Shown: positions 1-8,729, numbered from the stretch's first letter. The stretch is 64,000 nucleotides of DNA from Curtobacterium sp. A7_M15 (GCF_030705415.1 NZ_JAUZED010000003.1:20299-84298); one strand, 5' to 3'. The notes: generated by a model not told the origin, from the letters alone. Translations and numbers: made by a program.

Positions 1-140
1 CAGGTGCTGATCGCCAGCCGGGACTCCTCGCGCGTCGCCCAACGTCGCCGATTGAGGACGTTCTTCTGCAGCGGAGCGAAGAAGAACTCCATCGCTGCGT
101 TGTCCGCGCACGCATCGACTCGGTCCATCGAGCCGAGCGA
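1..140 (-). pseudogene. IS3-family transposase OrfB, C-terminal fragment
   Basis: Read on the minus strand, this stretch encodes the last part of an IS3-type DDE integrase core. A DNAAME segment carries the catalytic glutamate, followed by the usual KNVLNRRRW.TREE stretch. It runs off the left edge of the window, so it could be the end of a complete copy outside. Directly upstream (beyond 140) the reading frame does not continue as transposase, and IS481-like sequence on the other strand begins. This end is therefore broken. Confidence 0.75.
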
Positions 141-176
141 CCCGGCACCATCGAGCGGAACTGGTGAGGCTGCGGG

Positions 177-288
177 ATTGGCTTCGATTACGTGCATGCG
201 GCAGTCGACGACCACTCCCGGCTTGCCTATGCCGAGGCCCACCCAGACGAGAAGGGCGCGATCGCGGCGGCGTTCCTCACCCTCCGCC
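177..288 (+). pseudogene. IS481-family transposase internal fragment
   Basis: A plus-strand frame encodes about 35 residues (FDYVHAAVDDHSRLAYAE followed by a PDEKGA segment) that match the start of the IS481 integrase core, including its first catalytic aspartates. Homology stops on both sides and there is an in-frame stop just upstream, so this is a scrap, back to back with the IS3 fragment. It overlaps the 3' end of the next minus-strand gene by a few codons. Confidence 0.75.
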
Positions 289-711
289 GCCTATTTCGCC
301 GTCCACGGCCGTTATATCCGAATCCACCGGAAGACCAGCCCCTCGGCGTCGACTCGCCGGCGTCGTCGACGCCGCTGTGAACAGGCCGACGCAGCCGGCG
401 AGCAGTGTGGAACGCTGCATCCATAAAGACGTATGTCCGCGGTGTACCGGATCGATGAGAGTGAGCACGACGTACAGGACAGTTGCTGCTCCGACAACGG
501 TGGCAGCGGCCGACAAGTCGGCGAGGAAGAACACAGATGCAGATGAAGCGACGCCAAGTGCTGCTGCTGCCAACATCAGCAGCCGAGCTGGTCGGTGATC
601 TTCGTTCCTACCGTTCGCGTGCCTGATGACATGAACGACGGTGAAGAGCGCGAGAAAGACACCTGCGCAGGCGATGAGTACAGCGAAAGCGGTGAAGACG
701 ATCAGAAGCAT
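277..711 (-). CDS. Small integral membrane protein, unknown function
   Basis: About 144 residues with a hydrophobic N-terminus beginning MLLIVFTAFAV and further hydrophobic stretches around residues 45-65, 70-90 and 105-120, so three or four membrane helices. No known family recognised. A longer start at 750 is possible, but I prefer the internal ATG at 711 because the first helix begins right there; neither has a strong ribosome binding site. The C-terminal end lies in IS481-scrap sequence and may have been replaced, so the natural protein may end earlier. Confidence 0.5.
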   Translation of the reverse strand: MLLIVFTAFAVLIACAGVFLALFTVVHVIRHANGRNEDHRPARLLMLAAAALGVASSASVFFLADLSAAATVVGAATVLYVVLTLIDPVHRGHTSLWMQRSTLLAGCVGLFTAASTTPASRRRGAGLPVDSDITAVDGEIGGGG

Positions 712-930
712 CGCCTGTATAACACTCGCTCCGACACCTACCGTGCGCACCTGATTTCCGTCTCATCCGACGGATCCTCGTACTCTACGGCTCGCCTTTG
801 CCCTGCCCGCCGCAGTGCCCCGCAAACGGGGCACTGCGGCGGAGCGGGCTCCTGATCTAGTTTCGGATGGGGTGCTACTGCTGCGCCCGGATCGATCACG
901 GCGCAATCGGCGTCCGGAGGAGGATGACGA

Positions 931-2214
931 ATGCGCATGACCCTGGCCCGCCGCTCTGCCCTGACCACCGCGGCGGCCGTCGTTCTCGCAGCCGTCGCAG
1001 CGCTCATGCCGGGTGTCGCGCACGCGGTCCCGGTCACGTCCGACTCGCTGCGCGGCGTGCGGTACGTCGCGTACGGTCACTCGTTCGGCCAGGTGCAGCC
1101 CGGCACCGGCTCGGTCCCGGGCACGCTTTACCCGTCCCTGGTCCGTGACAGCCTCGGAACGGATCCGGCGGCATGGTCCAACCAGACCATCAGCGGTGCT
1201 TCCACTGCGCAGATTCTCTCGCGCGCCCGCAATACGTGGAAGCGTGGCGATTACGGCCTCGTCACGTACCTCGGGAACCAGAACGATGTCGGCCGGCACG
1301 TGCCCGCGGCGACGTTCCAGGCGAACGTTCGCGGATTCATCGACTGGGTGCGTGGGACTAGCCCGTTCCCGCCCACGATCGTGATCGTGCTCGACACGAC
1401 GTCGACGCCTGCCGGGTACGCGCGCTACCCCGTGCCGCCGACCGACGCAGACGTGGTGCGCTACAACAACGCCCTGCGCAAGATCGTCGCGTCGTACCCG
1501 CAGGACGGAACCGTCGTCCTCGCTGATGCCTTCACCGGGTGGGACAAGGCGACCATGATCAGCCCCGACGGGCAACACCCCAACGACGCCGGTCAAGCGC
1601 ACATCGCCGCGGCGATCACCACGGCCTTGGCCAGCACGCCGTTCCGTGAGGGGCAGAACGTCCTGACGCCCGCGCCGTCGGTCAGCTACGACTCGTTCAA
1701 CCGCCCCAACCAGACCACCGGACTCGGCAAGGACCTGCACGGCCGGTCCTACTCCACGGTCGGCGGCGTCAAGTACGGCATCTCGAACGGCACCGCATAC
1801 CGCGCCAGCGGCGGTGCGGCGCGTGAGTCCGCAGCAACCGTCGAGACGAGGAAGGCCGACGTCGACGTCAGCCTCACCATGACCGCGCTCTCGTCAAAGG
1901 GCGCAGGCCCGGTGTGGCGCCTGAGCAACTCGAAGAACTACTACGCCCTCGACGTCCACGGGTCGGGCAAGGGCAACGCGAAGGTCTACAAGCGCGTCAA
2001 CGGCCGATTCACCCAAATCGGCAAGGCACTCAGCAGCGAGGTCAAGCCCGGCTCGACGGTCCGCGTCCGGGCCGATAGCACGAAGATCAAGATCTACGTC
2101 AACGGCTCAATCGCCTACTCTGGCCAGGACGCTTTCAACACGTCGGCCACGCGTGACGGCATCCGCATCGTCGACGCGGGCCGCGCACGAATCGACGACC
2201 TCATCATCCGATAG
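931..2214 (+). CDS. Secreted SGNH/GDSL-type hydrolase with C-terminal lectin-like domain
   Basis: A secreted 427-residue esterase or lipase-like enzyme. Residues 1-32 form a signal peptide (twin Arg at 7-8, hydrophobic core, AHA cleavage site). The hydrolase domain shows a GHSF block with the likely catalytic Ser51, a GNQND block near 115-119 (block III Asn) and DGQH at 213-216 carrying the catalytic Asp and His. From about residue 250 a beta-rich domain starting YDSFNR resembles concanavalin/LamG-type sugar-binding modules. The start is fixed by GGAGGAGG at 916-923, seven bases before the ATG. Substrate unknown; acetylated plant polysaccharide would suit a plant-associated host (inference). 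Confidence 0.85.
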   Translation: MRMTLARRSALTTAAAVVLAAVAALMPGVAHAVPVTSDSLRGVRYVAYGHSFGQVQPGTGSVPGTLYPSLVRDSLGTDPAAWSNQTISGASTAQILSRARNTWKRGDYGLVTYLGNQNDVGRHVPAATFQANVRGFIDWVRGTSPFPPTIVIVLDTTSTPAGYARYPVPPTDADVVRYNNALRKIVASYPQDGTVVLADAFTGWDKATMISPDGQHPNDAGQAHIAAAITTALASTPFREGQNVLTPAPSVSYDSFNRPNQTTGLGKDLHGRSYSTVGGVKYGISNGTAYRASGGAARESAATVETRKADVDVSLTMTALSSKGAGPVWRLSNSKNYYALDVHGSGKGNAKVYKRVNGRFTQIGKALSSEVKPGSTVRVRADSTKIKIYVNGSIAYSGQDAFNTSATRDGIRIVDAGRARIDDLIIR

Positions 2215-2280
2215 CCCAGGGACCGTCGCAGTCAACGGATCGTCGGCGGACGACGCTGAGCTCTCATCCGGTCGGGCTGT

Positions 2281-2436
2281 GATGCTGAGAGTCCATTAAG
2301 CCCACGGTGGAACTAAGCCTGTGAACTGGGGTTTTCCTTCGCTCCCCGAACGGGGGCCACCGAGCCGATCTCAGGCTCCTCTTATGCTGCGGGAACTGGA
2401 CAGCGGCTCGTGCTGTCCACTGACATTGGGGGTCTC
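2281..2436 (+). promoter_or_regulatory. Leader of toxin gene 1, shared with its paralogue
   Basis: The sequence GATGCTGAGAGTCC-A-TTAA at 2281-2299 recurs with one change at 8574-8592. In both places it lies exactly 156 bases before the GTG start of the long secreted protein. A second conserved block (CTCCTCTTA-GCTGCG) and the GGGGGTCTC immediately before GTG are also shared. This suggests promoter and untranslated leader were duplicated with the gene. The role of the conserved core (promoter, operator or RNA element) is not known. Confidence 0.5.
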
Positions 2437-4872
2437 GTGCGCACGTTGCTGCACGCTCCGCGCTCGAGGAGGCGCAGCATCGCTGCCGTCACACTCGGTG
2501 CGCTCGCACTGATCGGTTCTCTGCTGGTGGCGACGCCAGCGTCTGCGTTGAACGACACCGGTACCGGTGGTGTGTTCGTCCCGACCACGGGTCGGATCCT
2601 GGACACGAAGAACAACATCGGCGGCTACTCGACGCCGATGCCCGCGAAGACGTGGCGCACCGTCCAGGTCGCCGGCCTCGCAGGGCTGCCGGATGACGGT
2701 TCGGTCGGTGCCGTGTCGGTCGTTGCGATGGTGGCTGACATCACCACTGCTGGGCAGTTGTTCGGACGTCCGGATGCGGACACGAAGTACACGCTGATGG
2801 GGATCTACGGCGGGGAGCAGCAGCAGAACACGTCGTTCTCGTCCGTCCTCGCCGTCGGCGCCGACGGCACCATCCAGGTCTACGCCGAAACCAGCGCGCG
2901 GCTGATCCTGGACGTGCAGGGCTACTACACCGCGAACACGGACGGCACCGCCCCGGGCGGGTTCGTGCCGTTGAACGGTAAGCGCGTCGCTGACACCCGC
3001 TCCGGGACGGGCCTGCCGCAGCAGCAGCTCACCACCGGCAAGAGCGCCGTGCTGCAGGTCACCGGCACCGCCGGTGTCCCGGCAGATGCGTCCGCGGTGA
3101 TCGTGAACCTGGTTGCGATCAACAGCACGTCGAACGTGGGGTTCCTGACGCCGTACCCGACGGGTGCGGCGCGGCCGGCGAACTCGTTCAACTATGCCGG
3201 CGGCACCACCACGACCATGCAGGCGCAGGTGCAGCTGTCCGCTGACGGCAAGATCACGGTCTACAACGCCAACAGCACCACGGACCTCGCCATCGACGTG
3301 CAGGGGTACTTCACCGCCACCGGGGGCTCCGGTGCGGTGTTCACGCCGGGCTCGGGCCGCATCTTCGACACCCGCGCGACCGGAAACACGATCCTCGCCG
3401 GCAACGAGACCCGCGCGATCGACGTCGCCGGCCAGGCCGGTGTCCCCGTCATGGGATCCGGCATCAACTCCGTCGTCCTCACCCTGACCGCCAACGCCGC
3501 GAACGGCTCCGGGTGGGGCCGCGTCTGGGCCAACGGCACCAGCGAGCCCGACACCGCATCCCTCCGCTACGACAACGGCACAGTCCGCTCCAACACCATC
3601 ACCGTCCCCGTCGGCGCGAACGGGAAGATCAACCTTCACAACATCGGCAACGGCGCAACCAACTTCATCATCGACGTCCAGGGGTGGTACGCGAACCCTT
3701 CCGCGCCGAGCGTAGTCTGCCCCCAGCCTTACTCGTCCGACGCGGTCATTATTACGCCGGACTCGACCGCCGTCGAGTGCACAATTTCTGCGAGCCCAGC
3801 CACTACCAGCGGAGAACGCCTCGTTTACGCTGTCGACAGCGAGGATGTGACGCAAGTCGACCTTTCCCAGTCCGCGTCCATAACGACAACCGTTGCAGTG
3901 GAGCTGTCCCGTGGCACTCACTCGATCACGGCTTATCGCGCATACGCAAACGGCGACGGCGCCGACGAAACGGACTACACTTTCACCGTTGGCGACTGGA
4001 GCGCAAGCGCTCTTCAAGGCACTCCCTCTGCTGACGAGGTTACTGACGAGTTGCCTTACCTCGGTGTTTCATTGTCCGAAGAGTACAACTTCCCAACCGA
4101 CGCCACCTTCGCGTTCACGGTCTCGACGGATAGCGCTGGAGCAGCGGTTGTATGGGAAAGCGGTGAGCAGGCGGATCAGATCGCACAGACTCCCGGCCTG
4201 CCAGAGGGTGCGTACTTCTGGCATGCGGTAGTTCGAGGCTCCAATGCTCAGGGGGCGACGACGACGCTCACTACCCCAACATTTAGTTTCTCCACATCGG
4301 CTCAGGCTGCGGGAGAAGATGCTAGCGGCACAGCAGCCGCGGACGCGGGCACGTACACCGCCGACTCACCCGTTGAGTCCGACCCGGAGGACACTGCTGC
4401 TCCTCAGCCCGCGATGAGCACGATGCGCACGACCAGGTACGATCCGGTGCCTGCGTGCAGCGCTACCGCCGATCCGAACCACAAGGTTGATGACTCCTTC
4501 CCCCGCAGGCACTGGTCGGGAGTCGTTTCGGGTGGGCATGCTGACCTTGTTTGTGGGACGCCGGGAACCCGAGGGATGCGTCACATTTGGCGGCCGTACC
4601 CGGGCCACATGGACGACTGGATCAGAATTGCGAACAAGTACCCTATGGGCCTTAAGCCTGAAGAACTCATGGTAGGCGCACTCACCACCACTTACGCTAG
4701 CCCTACCAATGTGTCGTACCGGTCCGAAAACGACTCGTACACATACTTGGGCATACTAGAAATTAAAGACCGTAAGGGTCATGTGGTTCGGATCTACACG
4801 GTGAATACTGCGGTAGGAAACGGGAATTGGAAGGTGATTACAGCATTCCCGTCAAACGGCCGGAAGCCCTAA
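2437..4872 (+). CDS. Secreted modular polymorphic toxin candidate, variant 1
   Basis: 811 residues from a GTG preceded by GGGGGTCTC; an upstream ATG at 2410 lacks such a site. Residues 1-37 are a signal peptide with an RSRRR stretch and an ASA cleavage site. Three repeats of roughly 125 residues follow, each with a VADTR/FDTR-type start and an I-DVQGYY/F/W end near residues 163, 290 and 416; this repeat is common in actinobacterial secreted proteins. A beta-rich linker (about 420-640) leads to a C-terminal domain (about 670-811) with a GGH motif, a second His in RHIW, and an end reading WKVITAFP, as in BECR-fold RNase toxins such as EndoU or CdiA types. The paralogue at 8730 shares everything but this tip. 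The tip DNA looks AT-richer than the body. Confidence 0.7.
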   Translation: MRTLLHAPRSRRRSIAAVTLGALALIGSLLVATPASALNDTGTGGVFVPTTGRILDTKNNIGGYSTPMPAKTWRTVQVAGLAGLPDDGSVGAVSVVAMVADITTAGQLFGRPDADTKYTLMGIYGGEQQQNTSFSSVLAVGADGTIQVYAETSARLILDVQGYYTANTDGTAPGGFVPLNGKRVADTRSGTGLPQQQLTTGKSAVLQVTGTAGVPADASAVIVNLVAINSTSNVGFLTPYPTGAARPANSFNYAGGTTTTMQAQVQLSADGKITVYNANSTTDLAIDVQGYFTATGGSGAVFTPGSGRIFDTRATGNTILAGNETRAIDVAGQAGVPVMGSGINSVVLTLTANAANGSGWGRVWANGTSEPDTASLRYDNGTVRSNTITVPVGANGKINLHNIGNGATNFIIDVQGWYANPSAPSVVCPQPYSSDAVIITPDSTAVECTISASPATTSGERLVYAVDSEDVTQVDLSQSASITTTVAVELSRGTHSITAYRAYANGDGADETDYTFTVGDWSASALQGTPSADEVTDELPYLGVSLSEEYNFPTDATFAFTVSTDSAGAAVVWESGEQADQIAQTPGLPEGAYFWHAVVRGSNAQGATTTLTTPTFSFSTSAQAAGEDASGTAAADAGTYTADSPVESDPEDTAAPQPAMSTMRTTRYDPVPACSATADPNHKVDDSFPRRHWSGVVSGGHADLVCGTPGTRGMRHIWRPYPGHMDDWIRIANKYPMGLKPEELMVGALTTTYASPTNVSYRSENDSYTYLGILEIKDRKGHVVRIYTVNTAVGNGNWKVITAFPSNGRKP

Positions 4873-4942
4873 CTTGCAATCGTCTCTATTGTGAAGCAAT
4901 CATGCAGATTCATATTGGGAGCACGTTTGAAAAGGTGCGAAT

Positions 4943-5233
4943 GTGACTCACTATATATTGGGTAACGATTACGCCATCGATTGGCCACTGGGGACTGACG
5001 AGGAAGGTAGTTGCCCGCCAGGTCAGCCCCCTCTAAGCGAGGGCTTACAGCGGGAGATCTATAAATGGGCAGCCACATTTAATAGTGGCTACATGCCCGA
5101 TTCCGGCTGGCAAAATGAAGAAGCAGCGCTTGCCCATAAGCGTCAAGCAGATCACCTGGTGTCATTGATCTCGAGCGAACTCAGCGATGGGGACACAATC
5201 GAGCTGCGGTACTGGGAAACGCTGCACAGTTAA
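4943..5233 (+). CDS. Probable immunity protein for toxin variant 1
   Basis: A 96-residue acidic cytoplasmic protein without signal or membrane segment, starting at GTG 4943 (AAAAGG about 8 bases upstream) and lying 70 bases after the toxin gene. It has the pattern DWPL near the N-terminus, a leucine/tryptophan helix (LSEGLQREIYKW), a GW-containing segment and an amphipathic C-terminal helix. I recall this pattern from small actinobacterial proteins encoded beside toxin genes (family memory, not a search). Position, size and acidity make it the expected partner of the preceding C-terminal domain. The gene is clearly richer in A/T than its neighbours, which suggests it travelled with the toxin tip. 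Confidence 0.65.
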   Translation: MTHYILGNDYAIDWPLGTDEEGSCPPGQPPLSEGLQREIYKWAATFNSGYMPDSGWQNEEAALAHKRQADHLVSLISSELSDGDTIELRYWETLHS

Positions 5234-5241
5234 TTAGCGTA

Positions 5242-5267
5242 GGGGGCGGGCCTACGGCACCGCCCCC
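5242..5267 (+). terminator. Intrinsic terminator after immunity gene 1
   Basis: GGGGGCGG (5242-5249) pairs with CCGCCCCC (5260-5267) around a 10-base loop, followed by TTCC. It lies 8 bases after the stop codon of the immunity gene, so toxin and immunity genes would form one transcription unit. Confidence 0.65.
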
Positions 5268-5299
5268 TTCCACTTCGAGCGGATGGCTCGTATCCCTAG

Positions 5300-5427
5300 G
5301 GTTGCGAGACGTCTCGTCAGCGTTGAGCTCGCGTCCGTCGCGGTCTACCAATGCGGCTAGTGGCGGGTCTCGCAACCAGGTGTCGCAAGCGTCAGCGATG
5401 ATCTGTGTGATGAAGGTTGGTTGCGAG
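5300..5427. repeat. Inverted and direct 9-11 bp repeats near resolvase gene
   Basis: GGTTGCGAGAC at 5300-5310 is inverted as GTCTCGCAACC at 5367-5377. The core GGTTGCGAG recurs in direct orientation at 5419-5427. The inner end of the first copy continues into CGAGACGTCTCG, a perfect palindrome. They lie downstream of the minus-strand resolvase gene. They may be recombinase-related sites or remnants of an element end; nothing else in this interval was recognised. Confidence 0.35.
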
Positions 5428-5459
5428 GCACTGGCTGTGAGCAGCTTCGCTCGGTGTCG

Positions 5460-6041
5460 TCAGGCGGCGGGTGGGTTCGCTCCGCCGCGCTGGATCGCTC
5501 GGTAGACGGTCGAGCGGGCGACACCGAAGAGCTCGGCGATTTCGCTCGTGGTGTGCGTGCCGGCGCGGTGCAGCGCGACCAGGTGCTTCTCCTGTGAGAC
5601 GGAGAGTTTGGGCTTCTTCCCGCGGAGCTTGCCCGCGGCCTTGGCGATCGCCATCCCCTCGCGCGTGCGGGCACGGATGAGGTCGGCTTCGAACTCCGCG
5701 ACCATTCCGAGAACGTTGAACAGAAGCCGTCCAACGGGATCGGTTGGGTCGTAGACGGAACCTCCGAGGTTCAACGTCACGCCCTTGCGCGTCAGCTCGT
5801 CGGCGATGTCACGAGCGTCGGGGAGTGATCTGGCGAGGCGATCGAGCTTGGTGACTACCAGGACGTCACCTTTGCGGACCGCGGCAAGAGCTTCGCGGAG
5901 CCCCGGGCGTTCACGGTTTGTTCCAGACATGCCGTGATCGACGTGCACGTTCTCGGGATGGACGCCGAGCGAGTGGAGACCATCCCGCTGCGCGGCGAGG
6001 TCCTGTCCGGAGGTCGAGACGCGGGCGTATCCGACAAGCAT
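5460..6041 (-). CDS. Serine recombinase (resolvase/invertase family)
   Basis: 193 residues, the normal length for Tn3-type resolvases and invertases. The N-terminal catalytic domain opens YARVSTSGQ with the nucleophilic serine (about residue 9), followed by a KLDRLARS segment with active-site arginines and a VAEFEADLIRARTREG helix. The C-terminal 45 residues are a helix-turn-helix (SEIAELFGVARSTVYRAI) that binds the recombination site. Divergent from any neighbour; the DNA just upstream (6042-6110), rich in short A/T tracts, is a candidate res site. Likely serves cointegrate or multimer resolution. Confidence 0.88.
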   Translation of the reverse strand: MLVGYARVSTSGQDLAAQRDGLHSLGVHPENVHVDHGMSGTNRERPGLREALAAVRKGDVLVVTKLDRLARSLPDARDIADELTRKGVTLNLGGSVYDPTDPVGRLLFNVLGMVAEFEADLIRARTREGMAIAKAAGKLRGKKPKLSVSQEKHLVALHRAGTHTTSEIAELFGVARSTVYRAIQRGGANPPAA

Positions 6042-6195
6042 GCGACGACTGTAGCGTTTAAGGCACCTTCATCGGGCATTTTTGCGGGACAGTCATATGG
6101 GAATTGGCGACCCAAGTAGCTGCTGGGTACCGGCCATCATCCCGAGGCCTCCGAGCCTGCACCGGTGAACGACCCCTCTCCGGGCGCTGATCGCC

Positions 6196-7088
6196 TCAGG
6201 GCCCTGCTGTCGGGTTCCGCCGGGGGTTGAGGAGATCGCCGTCCCGGCTCAGGTCGTCGCCTTCGTGTACCTCGAAGGCCTCGAATCGGTCGTCCGCGAG
6301 GATGCTGTCGACGAGTGTGCGTGAGCCGGCGATGATGGTCGAGTCCCAGTCTTCCTCGGACGCGACGACCCAGGCGTGATCCTCGGGCCAGATCATGGAC
6401 GTGTAGGGCGCCTCCTGGTTGGAGCGGCTGCACTCCCATCCAGACACGGTGCGGTGCGGTGCGCCCACGTCGGATCCGCAAGCTCGCCCAGACTCGAGCT
6501 GAATAGCCACATGTCACGGCCTGGCCAGTGCATTTGCATGCGAGCTCGTGCGAGCGCGTTCCGACCTCCTTCTGCCCACGGCGGGTTGCCCGTGCCCTCC
6601 CAGGCGCCGATGACCAGGTCCTCTGGCGTCTGGGTTGCGGCCCGCAGGTGCATTGTCAGGATCGCGAGATCCTCCGGGTCGAACCACCCATCGTCGGACT
6701 GGCCGACACTCCATCCATCCGGCCAACTCCTGGTCTCCTCGTCGTCAGTGATCCGCCACCACTGCACCAGGGGATGCATCACCCGGTCGTTGCGATGCGC
6801 GACCTCGGCCCACCGCCATCGCGTGTGCTCAACGTCGACGGGATTGCCCCACTCGTCAACGGTGTTCGGGTCAGTGCGGTGCGCATCCACTGGGTGCAGC
6901 AGCCTCGCGTACGCCTCGAAGCCCGTGCCACCTACACCGCCAACCGTCGCCCATCGGCCGGCGCGCTCGACGATCCACGCGCCGCGGGCGGCTTCGTTCA
7001 GCAGGATCACCCCGTCAGCATCGCACCGCAGACACCGGTGCGTCGCGCGAAGCAATCTCAATTGACGATGATCCGCGCAGAGCCACAA
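6196..7088 (-). pseudogene. Conserved hypothetical actinobacterial protein, frameshifted
   Basis: Two minus-strand frames join into one protein. The first (7088 down to about 6460) has W-rich segments such as EWGNPVD, VQWWRITDD and PEDLAILTMHLR and reaches RDMWLFSSSLGELAD. The second (to 6196) continues IWPEDHAWVVASEEDWDST and ends in the expected acidic tail. The join lies in CGGTG x3 at 6447-6461. Removing one 5-base copy restores a continuous frame, so the gene was probably broken by a repeat slip. Function of the family is unknown. Confidence 0.7.
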
Positions 7089-7325
7089 AGACAGCGCGCC
7101 GACGCCGTTGCCGCTCCGGGGCTATCTCAAACCGTGAATGGTCCAGCCGCGTGGTCGAGCAGATTCGACTTCGCCAGTTGCTGTCGACCTCCTCGGGTAT
7201 GTCGAGTGAATCGAGCCGCCACGTTGGTGAGTGTCATGCCGTGGGGCCTGTTTTCGCCGCCGCGCCGGAGCCGTCAACATCCAGTTCCCACCGGCGCCGC
7301 AGTGACACGAGCCCGCGCCCGTCAC

Positions 7326-7697
7326 CTACGTGCCGGTGAGGGCTTTGAGAAGGACGTAGCCGACCGCGGTCAGTAGGAGGAGACCGCCGAGACCGGCAAC
7401 CGGGTACAGGACGCCGCTTCTCCGGGTGTGGTGGCGGATTGCGATGGCGCCGCAGGTGATGACTGCCGCGAACCCTCCGAAGAGGGTGAGCCCCATGCTG
7501 CTGAACCAGCCGGCGTCACCACGACAACCCGCATCGCGGACGCTGCAGGTGGCGTAAGAGGTCAGGCTCTCGTTGAGGATGAATCCGACGCAACCAATGG
7601 CGGTCAGCAGTCCGATGATGATCACGACCCAAATGAGGGCGAGGTTCCAGTTGGCAGCGCGGTTGCTGAGCGACGTGCGTCGGATGCGGTCCGTCAC
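7326..7697 (-). CDS. Small membrane protein, unknown function
   Basis: 123 residues with three clear hydrophobic helices (about 18-40, 68-88 and 98-118) separated by polar, Arg-containing turns. A short Cys-containing loop between helices 1 and 2 (TCSVRDAGCRGD) would face outside and could hold a disulfide. No family recognised. It stands alone, with about 240 bases of unassigned DNA before the frameshifted gene at 7088. Confidence 0.65.
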   Translation of the reverse strand: MTDRIRRTSLSNRAANWNLALIWVVIIIGLLTAIGCVGFILNESLTSYATCSVRDAGCRGDAGWFSSMGLTLFGGFAAVITCGAIAIRHHTRRSGVLYPVAGLGGLLLLTAVGYVLLKALTGT

Positions 7698-7824
7698 TGG
7701 TGGTCCCTTCGTCTGGCGTGGGCATTGATGTAACCGTATTGACTAGCCGGCGTCCCGAAGCGGATCGGTCAACGGACGGGACAGAAGCGGGCCGTGTTCG
7801 CCGCGGACGCGTCTCGCCCGAGCG

Positions 7825-8370
7825 TCAGCGACGTGGCTGCAGATCAACTCGGTCGTGTTGCTCGACTGCGTACTGATGGCCCGGGTAGCGAAGGCCCGAG
7901 AAGTACATGTTGGTGTGCGCGATGATCTGTTCGGCGGAGATCGCGGTGCCGTCGTGAACAGCATCGATGGTGGTGTGCGCGTCGCCGACGAGGGTGACGT
8001 CGAATCCACGGACGGCGGCAGCTTGGGTGGTGGTCCGGATGCAGTAGTCCGTCTGCGCACCAGCGACGATGATGTGCGTCGTGCCCAGAGCGGCGAGGAC
8101 CTCGTAGAGATCCGTTCCGACGAATGCGTCTCGTCGGGTCTTCCGGACAGTCACCTCGCCGTCCAAACGTTCGAGAGGTGCGGCGACCTGCCAGAGTGGA
8201 GTGTCTTCAGGGAAGTCGTCGTGGTCCTGAACCCAGACGACCGGCACGCCGGCGGCTCGTGCCCGGTCGACGAGGACCGCCGTCCGACGTGTCACCGCGT
8301 CGGCGTCGTGACAGCCGTCGAGCACGCCGACCTGCATGTCGATCACCATCACTACCGCTGATGCGCTCAT
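7825..8370 (-). CDS. Isochorismatase-family cysteine hydrolase
   Basis: 181 residues from the ATG at 8370, preceded by GGATGGGG. The whole protein is one isochorismatase/nicotinamidase fold. The expected triad is visible: Asp in VMVIDMQ near the N-terminus, Lys in RKTRRDAF, and the nucleophilic Cys in GAQTDYCIRTT. The family hydrolyses amide or vinyl-ether bonds in small molecules; the substrate cannot be told. No operon partner. A longer frame reaching 8502 has no good ribosome binding site and lacks family homology at its start. Confidence 0.85.
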   Translation of the reverse strand: MSASAVVMVIDMQVGVLDGCHDADAVTRRTAVLVDRARAAGVPVVWVQDHDDFPEDTPLWQVAAPLERLDGEVTVRKTRRDAFVGTDLYEVLAALGTTHIIVAGAQTDYCIRTTTQAAAVRGFDVTLVGDAHTTIDAVHDGTAISAEQIIAHTNMYFSGLRYPGHQYAVEQHDRVDLQPRR

Positions 8371-8573
8371 CACCCCATCCTGTCTCATTGACCGATCGTC
8401 TACCGAGACGCGATCACGACACAGAGCAAGGCGAGAACCACGACACCGAGCGAAGCTGCTCACATGCCGGTTCCGGACCTGTCCAGAACTGTGGCTGCTC
8501 ACTGCTCACGTTGTCTTGCGTAATTTCGGTCACGCTTCTTTGCCTGTCCATCGGTGCGGGCTTGGCTAACCAC

Positions 8574-8729
8574 GATGCTGAGAGTCCGTTAATACCGCCC
8601 TGGTACAACGCCCTCTGACCAGGGCTTTTGTTGCGACCCCCGGATGGGTGGCGCGAAGCTAAGCGGGTGCTCCTCTTACGCTGCGAGGACGGACAGCAAC
8701 TCGTGCGGTCTGTTGACATAGGGGGTCTC
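8574..8729 (+). promoter_or_regulatory. Leader of toxin gene 2
   Basis: Carries the same GATGCTGAGAGTCC-G-TTAA core (8574-8592) and CTCCTCTTACGCTGCG block as the first toxin gene, at the same 156-base distance from the start codon. Unlike a simple promoter region it contains a terminator-like hairpin (8597-8625), so read-through of the leader may be controlled. Confidence 0.5.
8597..8629 (+). terminator. Terminator-like hairpin in the toxin 2 leader
   Basis: GCCCTGGT (8597-8604) pairs perfectly with ACCAGGGC (8618-8625) and is followed by TTTTG. It sits between the conserved leader core and the start codon, so it would act as an attenuator if transcription begins upstream. The first leader has only a weaker equivalent (CCCA...TGGGG TTTT). 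Confidence 0.5.

Noticed and set aside
2281..2340. CTGAGA in the toxin leaders suggested a TPP riboswitch
   Set aside because: The other obligatory TPP elements (GGGGTGCC-type start and the ACCTGATC/GGATAATGCC half) are absent in both leaders.
2371..4017. Long minus-strand open frame opposite toxin gene 1 (and similar ones opposite other genes)
   Set aside because: High-GC codon bias keeps the opposite strand open; no ribosome binding site and no family match, while the plus strand has signal peptide and repeats.
5181..5430. Minus-strand coding-like stretch (RDPPLAALVDRDGRELNADE) below the resolvase gene
   Set aside because: Looks like a possible gene end but has no start and no family I recognise, and overlaps the terminator of the immunity gene; not listed as a gene.
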